Source of the DNA: an uncultured Maribacter sp.
GTDB taxonomy: Bacteria > Bacteroidota > Bacteroidia > Flavobacteriales > Flavobacteriaceae
NCBI RefSeq assembly: GCF_947495965.1
Contig: NZ_CANMBB010000001.1
Span: forward strand, 372,001 to 436,000
DNA: 64,000 nucleotides
Reading direction: 5' to 3'
The notes under the pieces were generated by a model, which had not been told where the DNA came from, made no database searches, and saw only the letters and a list, made by a program, of their open reading frames with translations. Numbering within the stretch: position 1 is the first letter of the stretch; every line of letters starts with the position of its first letter. Both the position numbers and the translations under genes were made by a program. Positions 9,281 to 19,323 of the stretch are shown in pieces.

Positions 9281-11092
9281 ATGAAAAACAAGCACCTTTT
9301 TAAAGTAACAATTTGCTTACTTTTTACAATTGTTAGTTGCTCTAATAAATCAAAAAAAAATATTGTTAGCAACGAAAACAAAAAGCCCAATGTTATATTT
9401 ATTGTTACAGATGACCAAGGTTATGGAGACTTAGGTTCCCACGGAAACCCTTGGATAAAAACACCCAATCTAGATTCGTTTTCAAAAGAGTCTTTAGAGC
9501 TTACCAATTTTCATGTTGGCACCACATGTGCTCCAACAAGAGCTGGTTTAATGACTGGAAGAAATGCAAACAGAAACAATGCTTGGCACACTATTGCCGG
9601 CTGTTCTATTTTATTAGATGACGAAGAAACTATAGCTCAAGTTTACAAGAAAAATAATTATGAAACTATAATGCTTGGCAAATGGCATCTAGGAGACAAC
9701 TACCCATATAGACCAGAAGATAGAGGTTTTAATAAAACATTAAGCTTATTGGGTGGCGGCGTAAACCAAACTCCAGACTATTGGAACAACACCTACTTTG
9801 AAGATACTTATTATAGAAATGGTACTCCTGAAAAAGTAAAAGGTTATTGTACAGATGTTTTCTTTGATGAAGCAATAGATTATATAGATAAATCTAAGGA
9901 AAAACCCTTCTTTATGTACCTAGCATTAAATGCTGCTCACGGGCCATTTAATGTTCCCGAAGAATATGCCAAAATGTATTCTGATACTCCATTATCAGAC
10001 ATTCAAAAACGTTTTTATGGTATGATCACCAATATTGATGAAAATTTTGGAAAGCTTGTTGCGCATTTAAAAAAAGAAGGCATTTACGACAATACCATTC
10101 TTGTATTTACAACAGATAACGGTACTGCTGCGGGAATAAAAAGAGGAAAATCAGAAGGTCCTAATATAGGATATAACGCTGGTTTAAAGGGAACAAAAGC
10201 AAGTCATTATGATGGTGGCCATAGAGTTCCATTTTTTATTAGTTGGCCCAATGGAAACTTATTACATGGCCAAAAAATAGGAGATTTAGCAGCACATGTA
10301 GATATGCTACCAACTTTAGCAGAACTTTCTGGCATTCCTTTTTCAGAAAAAAAACCGCTAGATGGCACAAGTATCGCTGGCATCTTAAATGGTAAAACAA
10401 AAGCTACTAATCGTATGTTAGTTGTAGACACTCAAAGAAATCAATTACCAGAAAAAAATAGAAACAGTTGTGTAATGTCTAGAGATTGGAGATTAATTAA
10501 CGGAAAAGAATTATATCATACGTTAGAAGATCCAGGACAAAAAAATGACATTGCTGCTAAGCACCCAGAGAGAGTAGAAAAAATGAAAAAATTCTACAAC
10601 CAATGGTGGGAATCAATACTTCCAGATGTACGTTATGCCGAAATTCCTCTTGGAGACAAAGCAGCAAACCCTGTATTAATTACGGTGCATGACATACATA
10701 CTAAAGACCCTATTCCATGGAATCAAGAGCAAATTAGAGAGGCAAAAAATTTCCCAAAAGGGTTTTACAGTATTAATGTTAAAGAAGCTGGAAATTACAG
10801 GTTTAAACTTTATAGATATCCGCCAGAATCTAATTTAGCAATTAACGCATCTACCCCAGCAATAGACGGTGGAGAGTTTAGTAACTCTCTCCCACCAGGA
10901 AAAATAATTACAGCAACTAAAGCAAAAATTAGTATTGGAGACACCGTTATTAATGCAACAGTAGACCCTAACAAACCTTATGTTGTTTTAGAAGGAGAAT
11001 TAACCTCTGGAAGCGGCATGCTAGAAAGCTACTTTATTAATGAAAAAGGAGAAGAAATATCTGCATACTACACCCATATAGAAAAGATTTAA
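9281..11092 (+). CDS. S1 sulfatase lipoprotein with C-terminal extension
   Basis: A 603-residue formylglycine sulfatase; the family hydrolyses sulfate esters on sugars in the periplasm. The lipobox is IVSC (Cys20). Metal ligands are in VTDDQGYGD (about 43-50). The maturation motif is Cys83-A-P-T-R87 followed by AGLMTGR, then GKWHLGD and the second metal site TTDNGT. The catalytic domain ends around residue 460 (LEDPGQKNDIA). About 140 further residues follow, with NVKEAGNYRFKLYRYPPES, which looks like a beta-sandwich of the kind seen on longer arylsulfatases. It starts 3 nt after the HTCS gene and is probably co-transcribed with it. The sulfated sugar cannot be told from sequence alone. Confidence 0.93.
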   Translation: MKNKHLFKVTICLLFTIVSCSNKSKKNIVSNENKKPNVIFIVTDDQGYGDLGSHGNPWIKTPNLDSFSKESLELTNFHVGTTCAPTRAGLMTGRNANRNNAWHTIAGCSILLDDEETIAQVYKKNNYETIMLGKWHLGDNYPYRPEDRGFNKTLSLLGGGVNQTPDYWNNTYFEDTYYRNGTPEKVKGYCTDVFFDEAIDYIDKSKEKPFFMYLALNAAHGPFNVPEEYAKMYSDTPLSDIQKRFYGMITNIDENFGKLVAHLKKEGIYDNTILVFTTDNGTAAGIKRGKSEGPNIGYNAGLKGTKASHYDGGHRVPFFISWPNGNLLHGQKIGDLAAHVDMLPTLAELSGIPFSEKKPLDGTSIAGILNGKTKATNRMLVVDTQRNQLPEKNRNSCVMSRDWRLINGKELYHTLEDPGQKNDIAAKHPERVEKMKKFYNQWWESILPDVRYAEIPLGDKAANPVLITVHDIHTKDPIPWNQEQIREAKNFPKGFYSINVKEAGNYRFKLYRYPPESNLAINASTPAIDGGEFSNSLPPGKIITATKAKISIGDTVINATVDPNKPYVVLEGELTSGSGMLESYFINEKGEEISAYYTHIEKI

Positions 11093-11109
11093 TAGCCTAA
11101 AAAAAATAT

Positions 11110-12615
11110 ATGAAAAAAATAGTCTTATTACTACTAGCTACAATTATGTTTAGCTGTAAAAGTGAACAAAAACCAAAAGAAAAAACGAAACCAAATATTG
11201 TCTTTATTTTTGCAGATGACATGACCTACTCAGCATTAAACGCTTTGGGGAATAAAGAAATTAAGACCCCTAACCTAGATCGTTTAGTACACCAGGGAAC
11301 AACCTTTACACATGCCTATAATATGGGTGCTTGGAATGGTGCAATATGCGCAGCTTCTAGAGCAATGTTAATTTCGGGAAGAAGTGTATGGAATGTAAAC
11401 AATTTTCGTCAAGAGTGGTCCAAAAATAAAGGATTAGATAAAACTTGGGGGAAATTGATGGAAGGTGCTGGCTATGACACATACATGACAGGAAAATGGC
11501 ATGTAGATGCTAAGGCAGATAGTGTTTTCCAAAATGTAGTACATATTAGACCTGGAATGCCAGGAGATGCATGGGAGCATGAGGATATGGTAAAAACTTT
11601 TAAAGAAATTAAAGGTACAAACATTAAACCCTCTAGTGTTATGCCAGTAGGTTATAATAGACCCTTAAGTAAAACAGATAACTCATGGTCCCCTACGGAT
11701 AAAAAATTTGGCGGTTTTTGGAAAGGCGGTAAACATTGGAGTGAGGTTTTAAAAGATGATGCTTTTTCATTTATGGATAGAGCAGAAAAGAAAGACAATC
11801 CTTTCTTTATGTATTTAGCATTTAATGCCCCTCATGATCCTAGACAAGCACCACAAGAGTTTTTAGATAAATATCCTTTAGAGAATATTAGTTTACCAGA
11901 AAGCTGGATGCCAGAATACACCTATAAAGACGATATGGGTTGCGGTCATAGTTTAAGAGACGAAGCTTTAGCTCCTTTTCCAAGAACAGAATATGCAACC
12001 AAAACACACATACAAGAATACTATGCATTAATAACCCACCTAGATGAACAAATAGGAAAAATTCTAGACCGTATAGAGGCTACGGGGAAAATGGACAACA
12101 CCTACGTTATTTTTACTGCTGATCATGGTTTAGCTGCAGGAAGGCACGGTTTAATTGGAAAACAATCGCAGTTTGATCATAGCATAAGAGCTCCTTTTAT
12201 GATAACAGGGCCAAATGTTCCTAAGAACAAAAAAATAGATGCAGATATTTATTTACAGGATGCAATGGCTACCGCTCTAGATTTAGGCGGTGTTAAAAAA
12301 CCTGACTATGTTTTCTTTAATAGTATTATGGATTTAATTTCTGGAAAACAATCTAAAAGTCACTACGATGCAATTTATAATGGCTATGTAGATTTACAAC
12401 GTATGATCCGTAAAGATGGTTTTAAACTTATTATATACCCTAAAATTGAGAAAGTTCTATTGTATGATTTAAAGAATGATCCAGAAGAAATAACAAATCT
12501 GGCAGAAGATGCTTCTTATAAAGAAAAAGTAACCACTTTATTTAAAGAACTAATTGTTATGCAAAAAGAACTAAATGACCCTCTAAATATAGAAGACATT
12601 TATAGAAAATTATAG
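11110..12615 (+). CDS. S1 sulfatase lipoprotein with CxAxR-type site
   Basis: 501 residues with lipobox FSC (Cys16), FADDMTYSALN metal site, and the maturation motif Cys80-A-A-S-R84 followed by AMLISGR. Alanine at the third position is the CxAxR variant known from clostridial sulfatases and accepted by anaerobic sulfatase-maturing enzymes. GKWHVD, AFNAPHDPRQAP and TADHGLAAGRHG complete the active-site set. This head region resembles choline-sulfatase or iduronate-sulfatase-like S1 groups more than the preceding gene does, so the two probably remove different sulfates. The stop codon at 12613-12615 touches the stop of the convergent AraC gene with no base between. Confidence 0.92.
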   Translation: MKKIVLLLLATIMFSCKSEQKPKEKTKPNIVFIFADDMTYSALNALGNKEIKTPNLDRLVHQGTTFTHAYNMGAWNGAICAASRAMLISGRSVWNVNNFRQEWSKNKGLDKTWGKLMEGAGYDTYMTGKWHVDAKADSVFQNVVHIRPGMPGDAWEHEDMVKTFKEIKGTNIKPSSVMPVGYNRPLSKTDNSWSPTDKKFGGFWKGGKHWSEVLKDDAFSFMDRAEKKDNPFFMYLAFNAPHDPRQAPQEFLDKYPLENISLPESWMPEYTYKDDMGCGHSLRDEALAPFPRTEYATKTHIQEYYALITHLDEQIGKILDRIEATGKMDNTYVIFTADHGLAAGRHGLIGKQSQFDHSIRAPFMITGPNVPKNKKIDADIYLQDAMATALDLGGVKKPDYVFFNSIMDLISGKQSKSHYDAIYNGYVDLQRMIRKDGFKLIIYPKIEKVLLYDLKNDPEEITNLAEDASYKEKVTTLFKELIVMQKELNDPLNIEDIYRKL

Positions 12616-13479
12616 CTAAATATTTATTTGTTTTTTTCTAAAATTGCTAGGTGTTATCCCTACAATTTTTTTAAAAACTTTTAGAAAATAAGAGTAATTA
12701 TAAAACCCTACTCTTATAGAAATATCATGAAAAGAGTCCTTTGTTGTTAATAACAATAATTGGGCTCTTTCTATTCTTCTTAGTTGTATGTATTGGCTTG
12801 GTCCCATAGAATATTGTTTTTTAAAAGTTCTTGAAAAATAATCTTTACTTAAATTACATTGCTTAGCTAAACTTTCTATAGATATTGATTCATGTAAGTT
12901 TTCTGATATATAATTTAAAACCTCTATTAAATTACGTTCAAAATTCTTTTTAGATGCTACTTCATCGTCTATAAACTTTGACAATAAATACTTAATTAGA
13001 GCTTTAGTCTCTAATAATTTGGACACAGACAAAAAGGTATTCGCAGTAGTATAATTCTCTAATATAGAATTCTTAGTATACGTTTTAGGGTCACTATTTA
13101 CTATATTCCTGTTGGGATTTATTTTAAGTAGTCTTTTAAAACTTTCAATATCTAAATCATTTGCTTTTACTTCATATTTAAAATGTACTAAACTATATAC
13201 AGAAACCCCTTTACTGGTTTCTTCAAAAAAACTTATATAGTATTGTTCATGCTTTAAATTACATTTATAACTACTAAAAGTATAACTAGGAATTAAATAT
13301 AAGTTCCCAGGTTTTAACTTAAATTCAGTATTATTATGGTATACAGAGGCATCTCCGCTTGTTATTAAATAAAGTCTAGAAAAAGGACTAATAACATTCG
13401 TAAAATTCCATTTACTATCTAATTTGGCAAAACCAACATTTAATAAATTAATTTTTAAGGGTTCTAATATAGAGAACAT
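12616..13479 (-). CDS. AraC-family regulator (second of a tandem pair)
   Basis: 287 residues: an N-terminal cupin-like sensor half (ISPFSRLYLITSGDASVYH, LKPGNLYLIPS) and a C-terminal double helix-turn-helix with SIESLAKQCNLSKDYFSRTFKK and YSYFLKVFKKIVGITPSNFRK. It has exactly the same length as the upstream neighbour and shares most motifs with it, so they are recent paralogs. It starts 2 nt after the neighbour's stop and is probably in the same transcript. Its own target is unknown; the flanking sulfatases and the divergent cytochrome module are the candidates. Confidence 0.9.
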   Translation of the reverse strand: MFSILEPLKINLLNVGFAKLDSKWNFTNVISPFSRLYLITSGDASVYHNNTEFKLKPGNLYLIPSYTFSSYKCNLKHEQYYISFFEETSKGVSVYSLVHFKYEVKANDLDIESFKRLLKINPNRNIVNSDPKTYTKNSILENYTTANTFLSVSKLLETKALIKYLLSKFIDDEVASKKNFERNLIEVLNYISENLHESISIESLAKQCNLSKDYFSRTFKKQYSMGPSQYIQLRRIERAQLLLLTTKDSFHDISIRVGFYNYSYFLKVFKKIVGITPSNFRKKQINI

Positions 13480-13481
13480 AA

Positions 13482-14345
13482 CTAATTACCTAATTTTTGT
13501 TTTCTAAAAGTAGCAGGTGTAACCCCTGTTAGCTTTTTAAATGTTTTTGATAAATAAGCCCCATCATATAAACCCACTTCTTCTGCTATTTGTTTTAAAG
13601 GTTTTTGAGAGGAAAGTAATAAAAATTGAGCTCTTTCTATTCGTTTTAACTGTATAAAACGGTTTGGTCTAACACCATAAATAGCTTTAAAACTCCTTGA
13701 AAAATAATCTACATTTAAATTACAAAAAATGGCTAGCTGCTCTACACTTATTTCTTCCGATAGGTTTTTAGAAATATAAACTAACACTTTATTTAGGTCT
13801 CCGGTATTAGTATTAGTCTTAACCTCATTCTTAAAACCGTTTGTTATAAATTTAGAAAGTAATATCTCTAAAATAGATTTTGTTTCTAATTGCAACTTTA
13901 AATTATTTTCTAAATCATCACCCATTTTAATTAACCCTCCATTAATAAATAGCTTTGGATCCGAGTTTTCTACCATCTTATTAGGATGCATTTCTAATAA
14001 TCTTTTAAAATAATCTTCCTCTAATTTATTTGCTTCCACCTCATAAACAAACTCATGTAAGTTAAATATAGAAACCCCTGCTGAAACCTCTTCAAAAAAA
14101 CCAGTATAATACTGTTCATGATAATTTTTACATCTGTAATTATTATACGTAAAACTCGGTATTAAATACATATTCCCTGGTTTTAAATTAAAAAAAGAAC
14201 CAGAATGCTCCATTTCTGCAGAACCTTTTGTTATTAAAAACAACCTAACAAAGGTGCTAATTACATTATTATAATCCCATTTATTATCTAATTCTGCATA
14301 ACCTGCATGCAATAAATTAAGCTTTAAATTTTGTAAAAATTCCAT
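13482..14345 (-). CDS. AraC-family regulator (first of a tandem pair)
   Basis: 287 residues with the same layout as its tandem neighbour: sensor half with STFVRLFLITKGSAEMEH and LKPGNMYLIPSFT, helix-turn-helix half with SVEQLAIFCNLNVDYFSRSFKAIYG and GAYLSKTFKKLTGVTPATFRK. It is transcribed divergently from the PSCyt/DUF1553 gene across a 175-bp gap. The conserved PGN-YLIPS loop suggests both paralogs bind related small molecules, most likely a sugar. Paralogy is clear; ligand and regulon are not. Confidence 0.9.
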   Translation of the reverse strand: MEFLQNLKLNLLHAGYAELDNKWDYNNVISTFVRLFLITKGSAEMEHSGSFFNLKPGNMYLIPSFTYNNYRCKNYHEQYYTGFFEEVSAGVSIFNLHEFVYEVEANKLEEDYFKRLLEMHPNKMVENSDPKLFINGGLIKMGDDLENNLKLQLETKSILEILLSKFITNGFKNEVKTNTNTGDLNKVLVYISKNLSEEISVEQLAIFCNLNVDYFSRSFKAIYGVRPNRFIQLKRIERAQFLLLSSQKPLKQIAEEVGLYDGAYLSKTFKKLTGVTPATFRKQKLGN

Positions 14346-14486
14346 CTTAAAACCATTATAATATATTATTCAAAAGACTTTTTTTGAGGAATAAAGAGTA
14401 CCGTTAAACGATATAAAAATATCTTAAAAGTCGGAAATGTACAAATTTTAGACGGATTTAAGCAAGAATTATCATTTTACAAAATA

Positions 14487-14494
14487 TAATTTTG
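14487..14494 (+). promoter_or_regulatory. Bacteroidota -7 element before the cytochrome module
   Basis: TAATTTTG matches TAnnTTTG. It places transcription start near 14500 and leaves a leader of about 20 nt before the ATG at 14521. The TTG at 14500 would then sit at the start site, which supports the ATG. No clear TTTG is present at the -33 distance. The leader holds the small inverted repeat TGATAAATATCA (about 14505-14516). Confidence 0.5.
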
Positions 14495-14520
14495 TTTAGT
14501 TGCATGATAAATATCATTTT

Positions 14521-17500
14521 ATGATAAATTTTAAAGAAATATTATTTTTACTCGCCATAGTTTTAACATCTTGTGGCGGCCCAGAATTACCTGAAAATGT
14601 AGCGCTTGCATATGAAAACCTACCAAAAGAGGTAGATTTTAACCAACATGTAAAGCCTATTTTATCCGATAAATGTTATTTATGTCATGGTCCAGACAAA
14701 GGAGATATAAAAGCAGGATTACAATTACATGAAGCTGAGTTTGCTTATGCAGAGTTACCAGAAAATCCTGGTAAAGTAGCAATTACTCCTGGTAATTTAA
14801 AAAAGAGTGAATTTTTTCATCGTATAATGACCGATGACCCTAAACTAGTTATGCCAGAACCTGGCTCCCACTTAACATTAACCGATTATGAAAAAGCGGT
14901 ATTAATTAAATGGATAGAAGATGGTGCGGAATATAAAGATCACTGGGCTTTTTTAAAACCAAAAAAACATTCAACTCCCATTGTTAAGGAAGACCAACAC
15001 ACAAACAATCCAATAGACAATTTTGTAGTAGCGCAATTAGAACAAAAGAATTTATCTCCTTCTAAAAAAGCAAGTAAAGAAATTTTACTACGTCGTGCTT
15101 CTTTCGACTTAACAGGTTTACCTCCAACAATTGAGGAGATAGATGCCTTTTTAAAAGACAACTCTCCTAATGCTTTTGAAAAACAAATTGACCGTCTTTT
15201 AACCTCTCCCCATTATGGAGAACAAATGACATTAGATTGGATGGATGTTTCCCGCTATGCAGATACACATGGGTATAGCAATGATAGGTACAGAGACACT
15301 TCTCCTTGGAGAGATTGGGTAATTGCTGCCTTCAACAAGAATATGCCTTATGACGAGTTTGTTACTTGGCAGCTTGCCGGAGATATGTTTGAAAATGCTA
15401 CTAAAGAACAAAAATTAGCAACTACATTCAATAGACTACATCCGCAAAATTTAGAAGGTGGAATTATCGATGAAGAATTTAGGTCTGAATACGTGGCAGA
15501 CAGGACTGCTACTGTTAGCCAAGGAATGTTAGGTTTATCTTATGCCTGTGCTAAATGCCATGATCATAAATACGACCCCATATCTCAAAAAAATTATTAC
15601 GAAATGTATAGCTTTTTTAATAACGTGGATGAGACTGGTTTAATTCCTTGGGATCTAGCTACTCCCGTACCCGCAATGTTATTACCTACTGAGGAACAGG
15701 AAAAAGTTGTTGCTTATTTAGAGAAAATTGTAGAAGATACGGAAGAAAGGTTAAACACAACAAGCAAGAATGAAAGTAAGAAGGCACATCAATGGTTAGC
15801 AAATAACGCTCACCAAAAAATCGCTCTAAAAGCAAAGCCAAAAGGCCTAATAGCTGCATTTAATTTTGACAACGAAAAACTTGTTAACGCCGTTGGAGGG
15901 AATGGAACAAACAATATAAGAATGCGCCAACATTTTGTAGATAATGAAAAAGCTATCTATAAAAAAGGAGTTAATGGTAAAGGTCTTTTTATGAATGGAG
16001 ACACTTGGTTAGAGTTAGATAAAATAGGAGTATACAAACGTAATGAGCCTTTTAGCATTTCCATTAAAGTCTTTATACCTAAAGATTTAGAGGAGGGCGT
16101 TATTTTTCACAAAATGCAAGGCCCAGAACTACACAGTTATAGAGGCTACCATTTAAAAATAAAAGACAATAAGCTAGAAGCCCTTTTTGCACATGTTTAT
16201 CCAGACAATGCAATGGTTATAGAATCTTTAAAAGATATTCCTAAAGAAGAATGGGTACAAGTTACCCTCACTTATGACGGTTCCAGTAAAGCAAAAGGAA
16301 TAGGTCTATATATGAACGGTGAAGTTGTAGAAACCAAAACAACTTTTGACAATCTATATAAAGATATTGTTTTTAACAATATGTCAGACCGCATTTATAA
16401 AGGAACAGTTGAGCCAGGGTTAAGAATTGGTGCCATATGGCGTGGAAAAGGTATTAGTAATGCTATCGTAGATGACTTGTTAGTATTCGACAAAGAAATA
16501 AGCGCTATTGAAGTAATGCAAATAAGTGATTCAGAAACACTTAAGAAAATTATTTCCACACCATTTAACACTTTAACAAAAAAAGAAAAACAGCTTTTAA
16601 CTGAATACTATTTAAGTAACAACTCTTCCTCCTATATAACAGTACTGAAAGAATTAGAGGCTAAAAGAAAAGTGTTAGTAGACAGTATTGAGCCCATAAA
16701 GCAAATTATGGTTATGAAGGAGGCTAAAACCCCTAGACAAGCTTATATTTTAGATAGAGGAAATTACGATTCTCCAACTGATTCTGTATTCTCTAATGTA
16801 CCTGAAAAAATATTTCCAATGCCTGAAGGAGCTCCAAAAAACAGACTCGGCCTTGCTAAATGGATAACACATAAAGACAACCCTCTAACAGCAAGAGTTA
16901 CTGTAAATAGGTATTGGCAAAATTTATTTGGCCGAGGATTAGTAAAAACATCAGAAGATTTTGGAAACCAAGGAGAGTTACCTAGCCATCCCAAACTACT
17001 AGATTGGTTAGCTGTAACCTTTATAGAATCTGGATGGGATGTAAAGGCTCTACATAAACTAATCATGCTATCTAACACCTACCAGCAAAGTTCTATAATT
17101 AGTGAAGAACTATTAGCCGTAGATGCTGAAAACAAATGGTTAGCAAGAGGGCCTTCTAACAGATTAACTGGAGAAATGCTAAGAGATAATGCTTTGTATG
17201 CATCTGGTTTATTAAACAAAGAAATTGGAGGGGAAAGTGTAAAACCATACCAACCAGAAGGTCTATGGAAAGTAAATGGAGATACGTATGTACAAGACGG
17301 AGAAGAAGGTTTGTATAGGAGAAGCATGTACACTATTTGGAAACGTACGGTACCTAATCCTACTATTTCTATTTTTGATACTCCCACACGAGATTTATGC
17401 TCTAGTCGTAGACAAAAAACCAACACCCCTTTACAAGCCTTAGTTATTTTAAATGACCCTACGTATATAGAAGCTTCTAGAGTAATTGGAAAGCAAATTA

Positions 17501-17766
17501 CAGAGGCAGAAAATTTAAAGAGTGGTATAACAAAAGCCTTTAGAAAACTAACTGGCAGAAGTATTTCTGAACAAGAACTAAATCTCTTAACCGAATTACA
17601 AAAAACAGAATACGAAAAATTTAATAGTAATAAAGAAAAAGCAAAAGGCTGGTTACAAACAGGAGCTTTTAAAATATCTAAAAATGACAATAAAGCTTTA
17701 ATTGCAGCAAATGCTGTAGTAGCAAGCACTATCATGAATGCAGATGCTAGCATCACAAAAAGATAG
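14521..17766 (+). CDS. PSCyt1-DUF1549-LamG-DUF1553 diheme lipoprotein (PSD1-type)
   Basis: 1081 residues from the ATG at 14521 (MINFKEILFL, lipobox LTSC, Cys18). Order: a planctomycete-type cytochrome c domain with heme motif Cys52-YL-Cys55-His56 (NQHVKPILSDKCYLCHG); DUF1549 (about 155-360) with a second CxxCH in YACAKCHDHKYDPIS; a concanavalin-like LamG insert (about 430-620, with YDGSSKAKGIGLYMNG); and DUF1553 (about 770-1010, with NRYWQNLFGRGLVKTSEDFG and CSSRRQKTNTPLQALVILNDPTY). It has the family's full length. Such proteins are abundant in Planctomycetes and Verrucomicrobia, usually next to a DUF1501 gene as here. Their reaction is not established to my knowledge; two heme sites and a glycan-binding-like fold suggest periplasmic redox chemistry, possibly on carbohydrate. 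Confidence 0.9.
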   Translation: MINFKEILFLLAIVLTSCGGPELPENVALAYENLPKEVDFNQHVKPILSDKCYLCHGPDKGDIKAGLQLHEAEFAYAELPENPGKVAITPGNLKKSEFFHRIMTDDPKLVMPEPGSHLTLTDYEKAVLIKWIEDGAEYKDHWAFLKPKKHSTPIVKEDQHTNNPIDNFVVAQLEQKNLSPSKKASKEILLRRASFDLTGLPPTIEEIDAFLKDNSPNAFEKQIDRLLTSPHYGEQMTLDWMDVSRYADTHGYSNDRYRDTSPWRDWVIAAFNKNMPYDEFVTWQLAGDMFENATKEQKLATTFNRLHPQNLEGGIIDEEFRSEYVADRTATVSQGMLGLSYACAKCHDHKYDPISQKNYYEMYSFFNNVDETGLIPWDLATPVPAMLLPTEEQEKVVAYLEKIVEDTEERLNTTSKNESKKAHQWLANNAHQKIALKAKPKGLIAAFNFDNEKLVNAVGGNGTNNIRMRQHFVDNEKAIYKKGVNGKGLFMNGDTWLELDKIGVYKRNEPFSISIKVFIPKDLEEGVIFHKMQGPELHSYRGYHLKIKDNKLEALFAHVYPDNAMVIESLKDIPKEEWVQVTLTYDGSSKAKGIGLYMNGEVVETKTTFDNLYKDIVFNNMSDRIYKGTVEPGLRIGAIWRGKGISNAIVDDLLVFDKEISAIEVMQISDSETLKKIISTPFNTLTKKEKQLLTEYYLSNNSSSYITVLKELEAKRKVLVDSIEPIKQIMVMKEAKTPRQAYILDRGNYDSPTDSVFSNVPEKIFPMPEGAPKNRLGLAKWITHKDNPLTARVTVNRYWQNLFGRGLVKTSEDFGNQGELPSHPKLLDWLAVTFIESGWDVKALHKLIMLSNTYQQSSIISEELLAVDAENKWLARGPSNRLTGEMLRDNALYASGLLNKEIGGESVKPYQPEGLWKVNGDTYVQDGEEGLYRRSMYTIWKRTVPNPTISIFDTPTRDLCSSRRQKTNTPLQALVILNDPTYIEASRVIGKQITEAENLKSGITKAFRKLTGRSISEQELNLLTELQKTEYEKFNSNKEKAKGWLQTGAFKISKNDNKALIAANAVVASTIMNADASITKR

Positions 17767-17793
17767 ATTGTAATCCTATAAATTCAGAAAATC

Positions 17794-19311
17794 ATGTGTA
17801 ACGATCACCATCATAAAAAGTTAACATCTAACAATAGAGATTTACAAAAAATTGAAAAACAACTAGACCGAAGACACTTTTTAAAAAAGACATCTTTAGG
17901 GCTAGGCGCTATAGCATTAGGAAGCCTATTAGGTTCCGAAAAATTACTAGCTAATATTAGTAATGAAAGTGCTCAAGAAGCTATATTAAAAAACTATAAT
18001 AAGAATAGATTAGGTTTACCACATCATTTACCTAAAGCAAAAAGAATTATTTACCTATTCCAAAGTGGCGGGCCATCACAATTAGATTTATTTGATTATA
18101 AGCCTAAGTTAACCGACATGTTTGGTAAAGAACTACCAGAATCTATTATTGGTGGGCAAAGACTTACAGGAATGAGCGGTAGCCAAAGTACATTACCAGT
18201 TGCACCGTCTTCTTTTAATTTTAAACAATACGGGGAATCTAGAGCTTGGGTTAGTGATGCCATGCCTTATTTATCAGAAGTAGTAGATGATTTATGCTTT
18301 ATAAAAGGAATGCAAACAGACCAAATAAACCATACTCCAGCTATTACATTTATGCAAACTGGGAACCAATTACCAGGCAGGCCATCTATTGGTTCTTGGT
18401 TAAGTTATGGTTTAGGTTCCGATAATGAGAATTTACCAACCTTTATAACTTTAGTTTCTAAAAATGGAAAAGGACAACCTTTAAAAGCTAGCTTATGGGG
18501 TAATGGCTTTTTACCAACAGAACATCAAGGCGTTCAATTTAGATCTGGGAAAGATCCAGTTTTATACTTAAGTGACCCTGAAAATTATGATGGTCAGGAC
18601 AGAAGACATATGTTAGATTACTTGGGTCATTTAAATAACATACAAAAAGATGCGTACGGTGACCCAGAAATACAGGCTAGAATGGCACAGTATGAAATGG
18701 CGTTTAAAATGCAAACTTCTGTTCCCGAAGTAACCGACTTATCGGATGAACCAGAACATATTTTTGAGATGTACGGTAAAGATAGTAGAGACCCAGGAAC
18801 CTATGCTGCAAATTGTTTAATGGCTAGAAAACTCCTAGAAAAAGGAGTGAAATTTGTACAACTATATCACCAAGGTTGGGACCAGCATAATTACTGCCCT
18901 GGAGGGGTAAAAAGTCAATCCAGAAAAACTGACCAAGGTACTGCAGCTTTAATTAAAGATTTAAAGCAACGTGGCATGCTAGATGACACTTTGGTAATTT
19001 GGGGAGGAGAATTTGGAAGAACAGTTTATTCTCAAGGACAATTAACTAAAGATAACTATGGTCGTGACCACCACCCAAAAGCATTTACCATGTGGATGGC
19101 AGGTGCAGGTGTAAAACCAGGATTTACGTATGGAGAAACAGATGACTTTAGTTATAACGTAGTTAAAGACCCCGTACATGTACACGATTTTCATGCAACA
19201 TTACTACACTTATTAGGTGTAGACCATGAACGACTAACTTTTAAACACCAAGGAAGACGTTACAGACTAACTGATGTTCATGGTAATGTAGTAAAAGATT
19301 TATTAACCTAA
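17794..19311 (+). CDS. DUF1501 protein with Tat signal
   Basis: 505 residues. A twin-arginine signal (LDRRHFLKKTSLGLGAIALG, about residues 25-45) indicates export of a folded, probably cofactor- or metal-bearing protein. The body has the DUF1501 features: IYLFQSGGPSQLDLFDYKP near the N-terminus, FVQLYHQGWDQHNYCPGG, and WGGEFGRT with HHPKAFTMWMAG. DUF1501 belongs to the alkaline phosphatase/sulfatase-like fold as far as I know, with metal-binding His and Asp residues, but its substrate is unknown. It begins 27 nt after the DUF1553 gene; this pairing is the standard one in Planctomycetes. The His-rich start (MCNDHHHKK) precedes the twin arginines, so a later start is possible but none is clearly better. 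Confidence 0.9.
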   Translation: MCNDHHHKKLTSNNRDLQKIEKQLDRRHFLKKTSLGLGAIALGSLLGSEKLLANISNESAQEAILKNYNKNRLGLPHHLPKAKRIIYLFQSGGPSQLDLFDYKPKLTDMFGKELPESIIGGQRLTGMSGSQSTLPVAPSSFNFKQYGESRAWVSDAMPYLSEVVDDLCFIKGMQTDQINHTPAITFMQTGNQLPGRPSIGSWLSYGLGSDNENLPTFITLVSKNGKGQPLKASLWGNGFLPTEHQGVQFRSGKDPVLYLSDPENYDGQDRRHMLDYLGHLNNIQKDAYGDPEIQARMAQYEMAFKMQTSVPEVTDLSDEPEHIFEMYGKDSRDPGTYAANCLMARKLLEKGVKFVQLYHQGWDQHNYCPGGVKSQSRKTDQGTAALIKDLKQRGMLDDTLVIWGGEFGRTVYSQGQLTKDNYGRDHHPKAFTMWMAGAGVKPGFTYGETDDFSYNVVKDPVHVHDFHATLLHLLGVDHERLTFKHQGRRYRLTDVHGNVVKDLLT

Positions 19312-19323
19312 ACCAACCAAATA

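Noticed and set aside
17079-17756. 225-codon open frame on the minus strand inside the DUF1553 gene
   Set aside because: It is an antisense shadow of a well-supported gene, has hydrophobic low-complexity content and no family resemblance.
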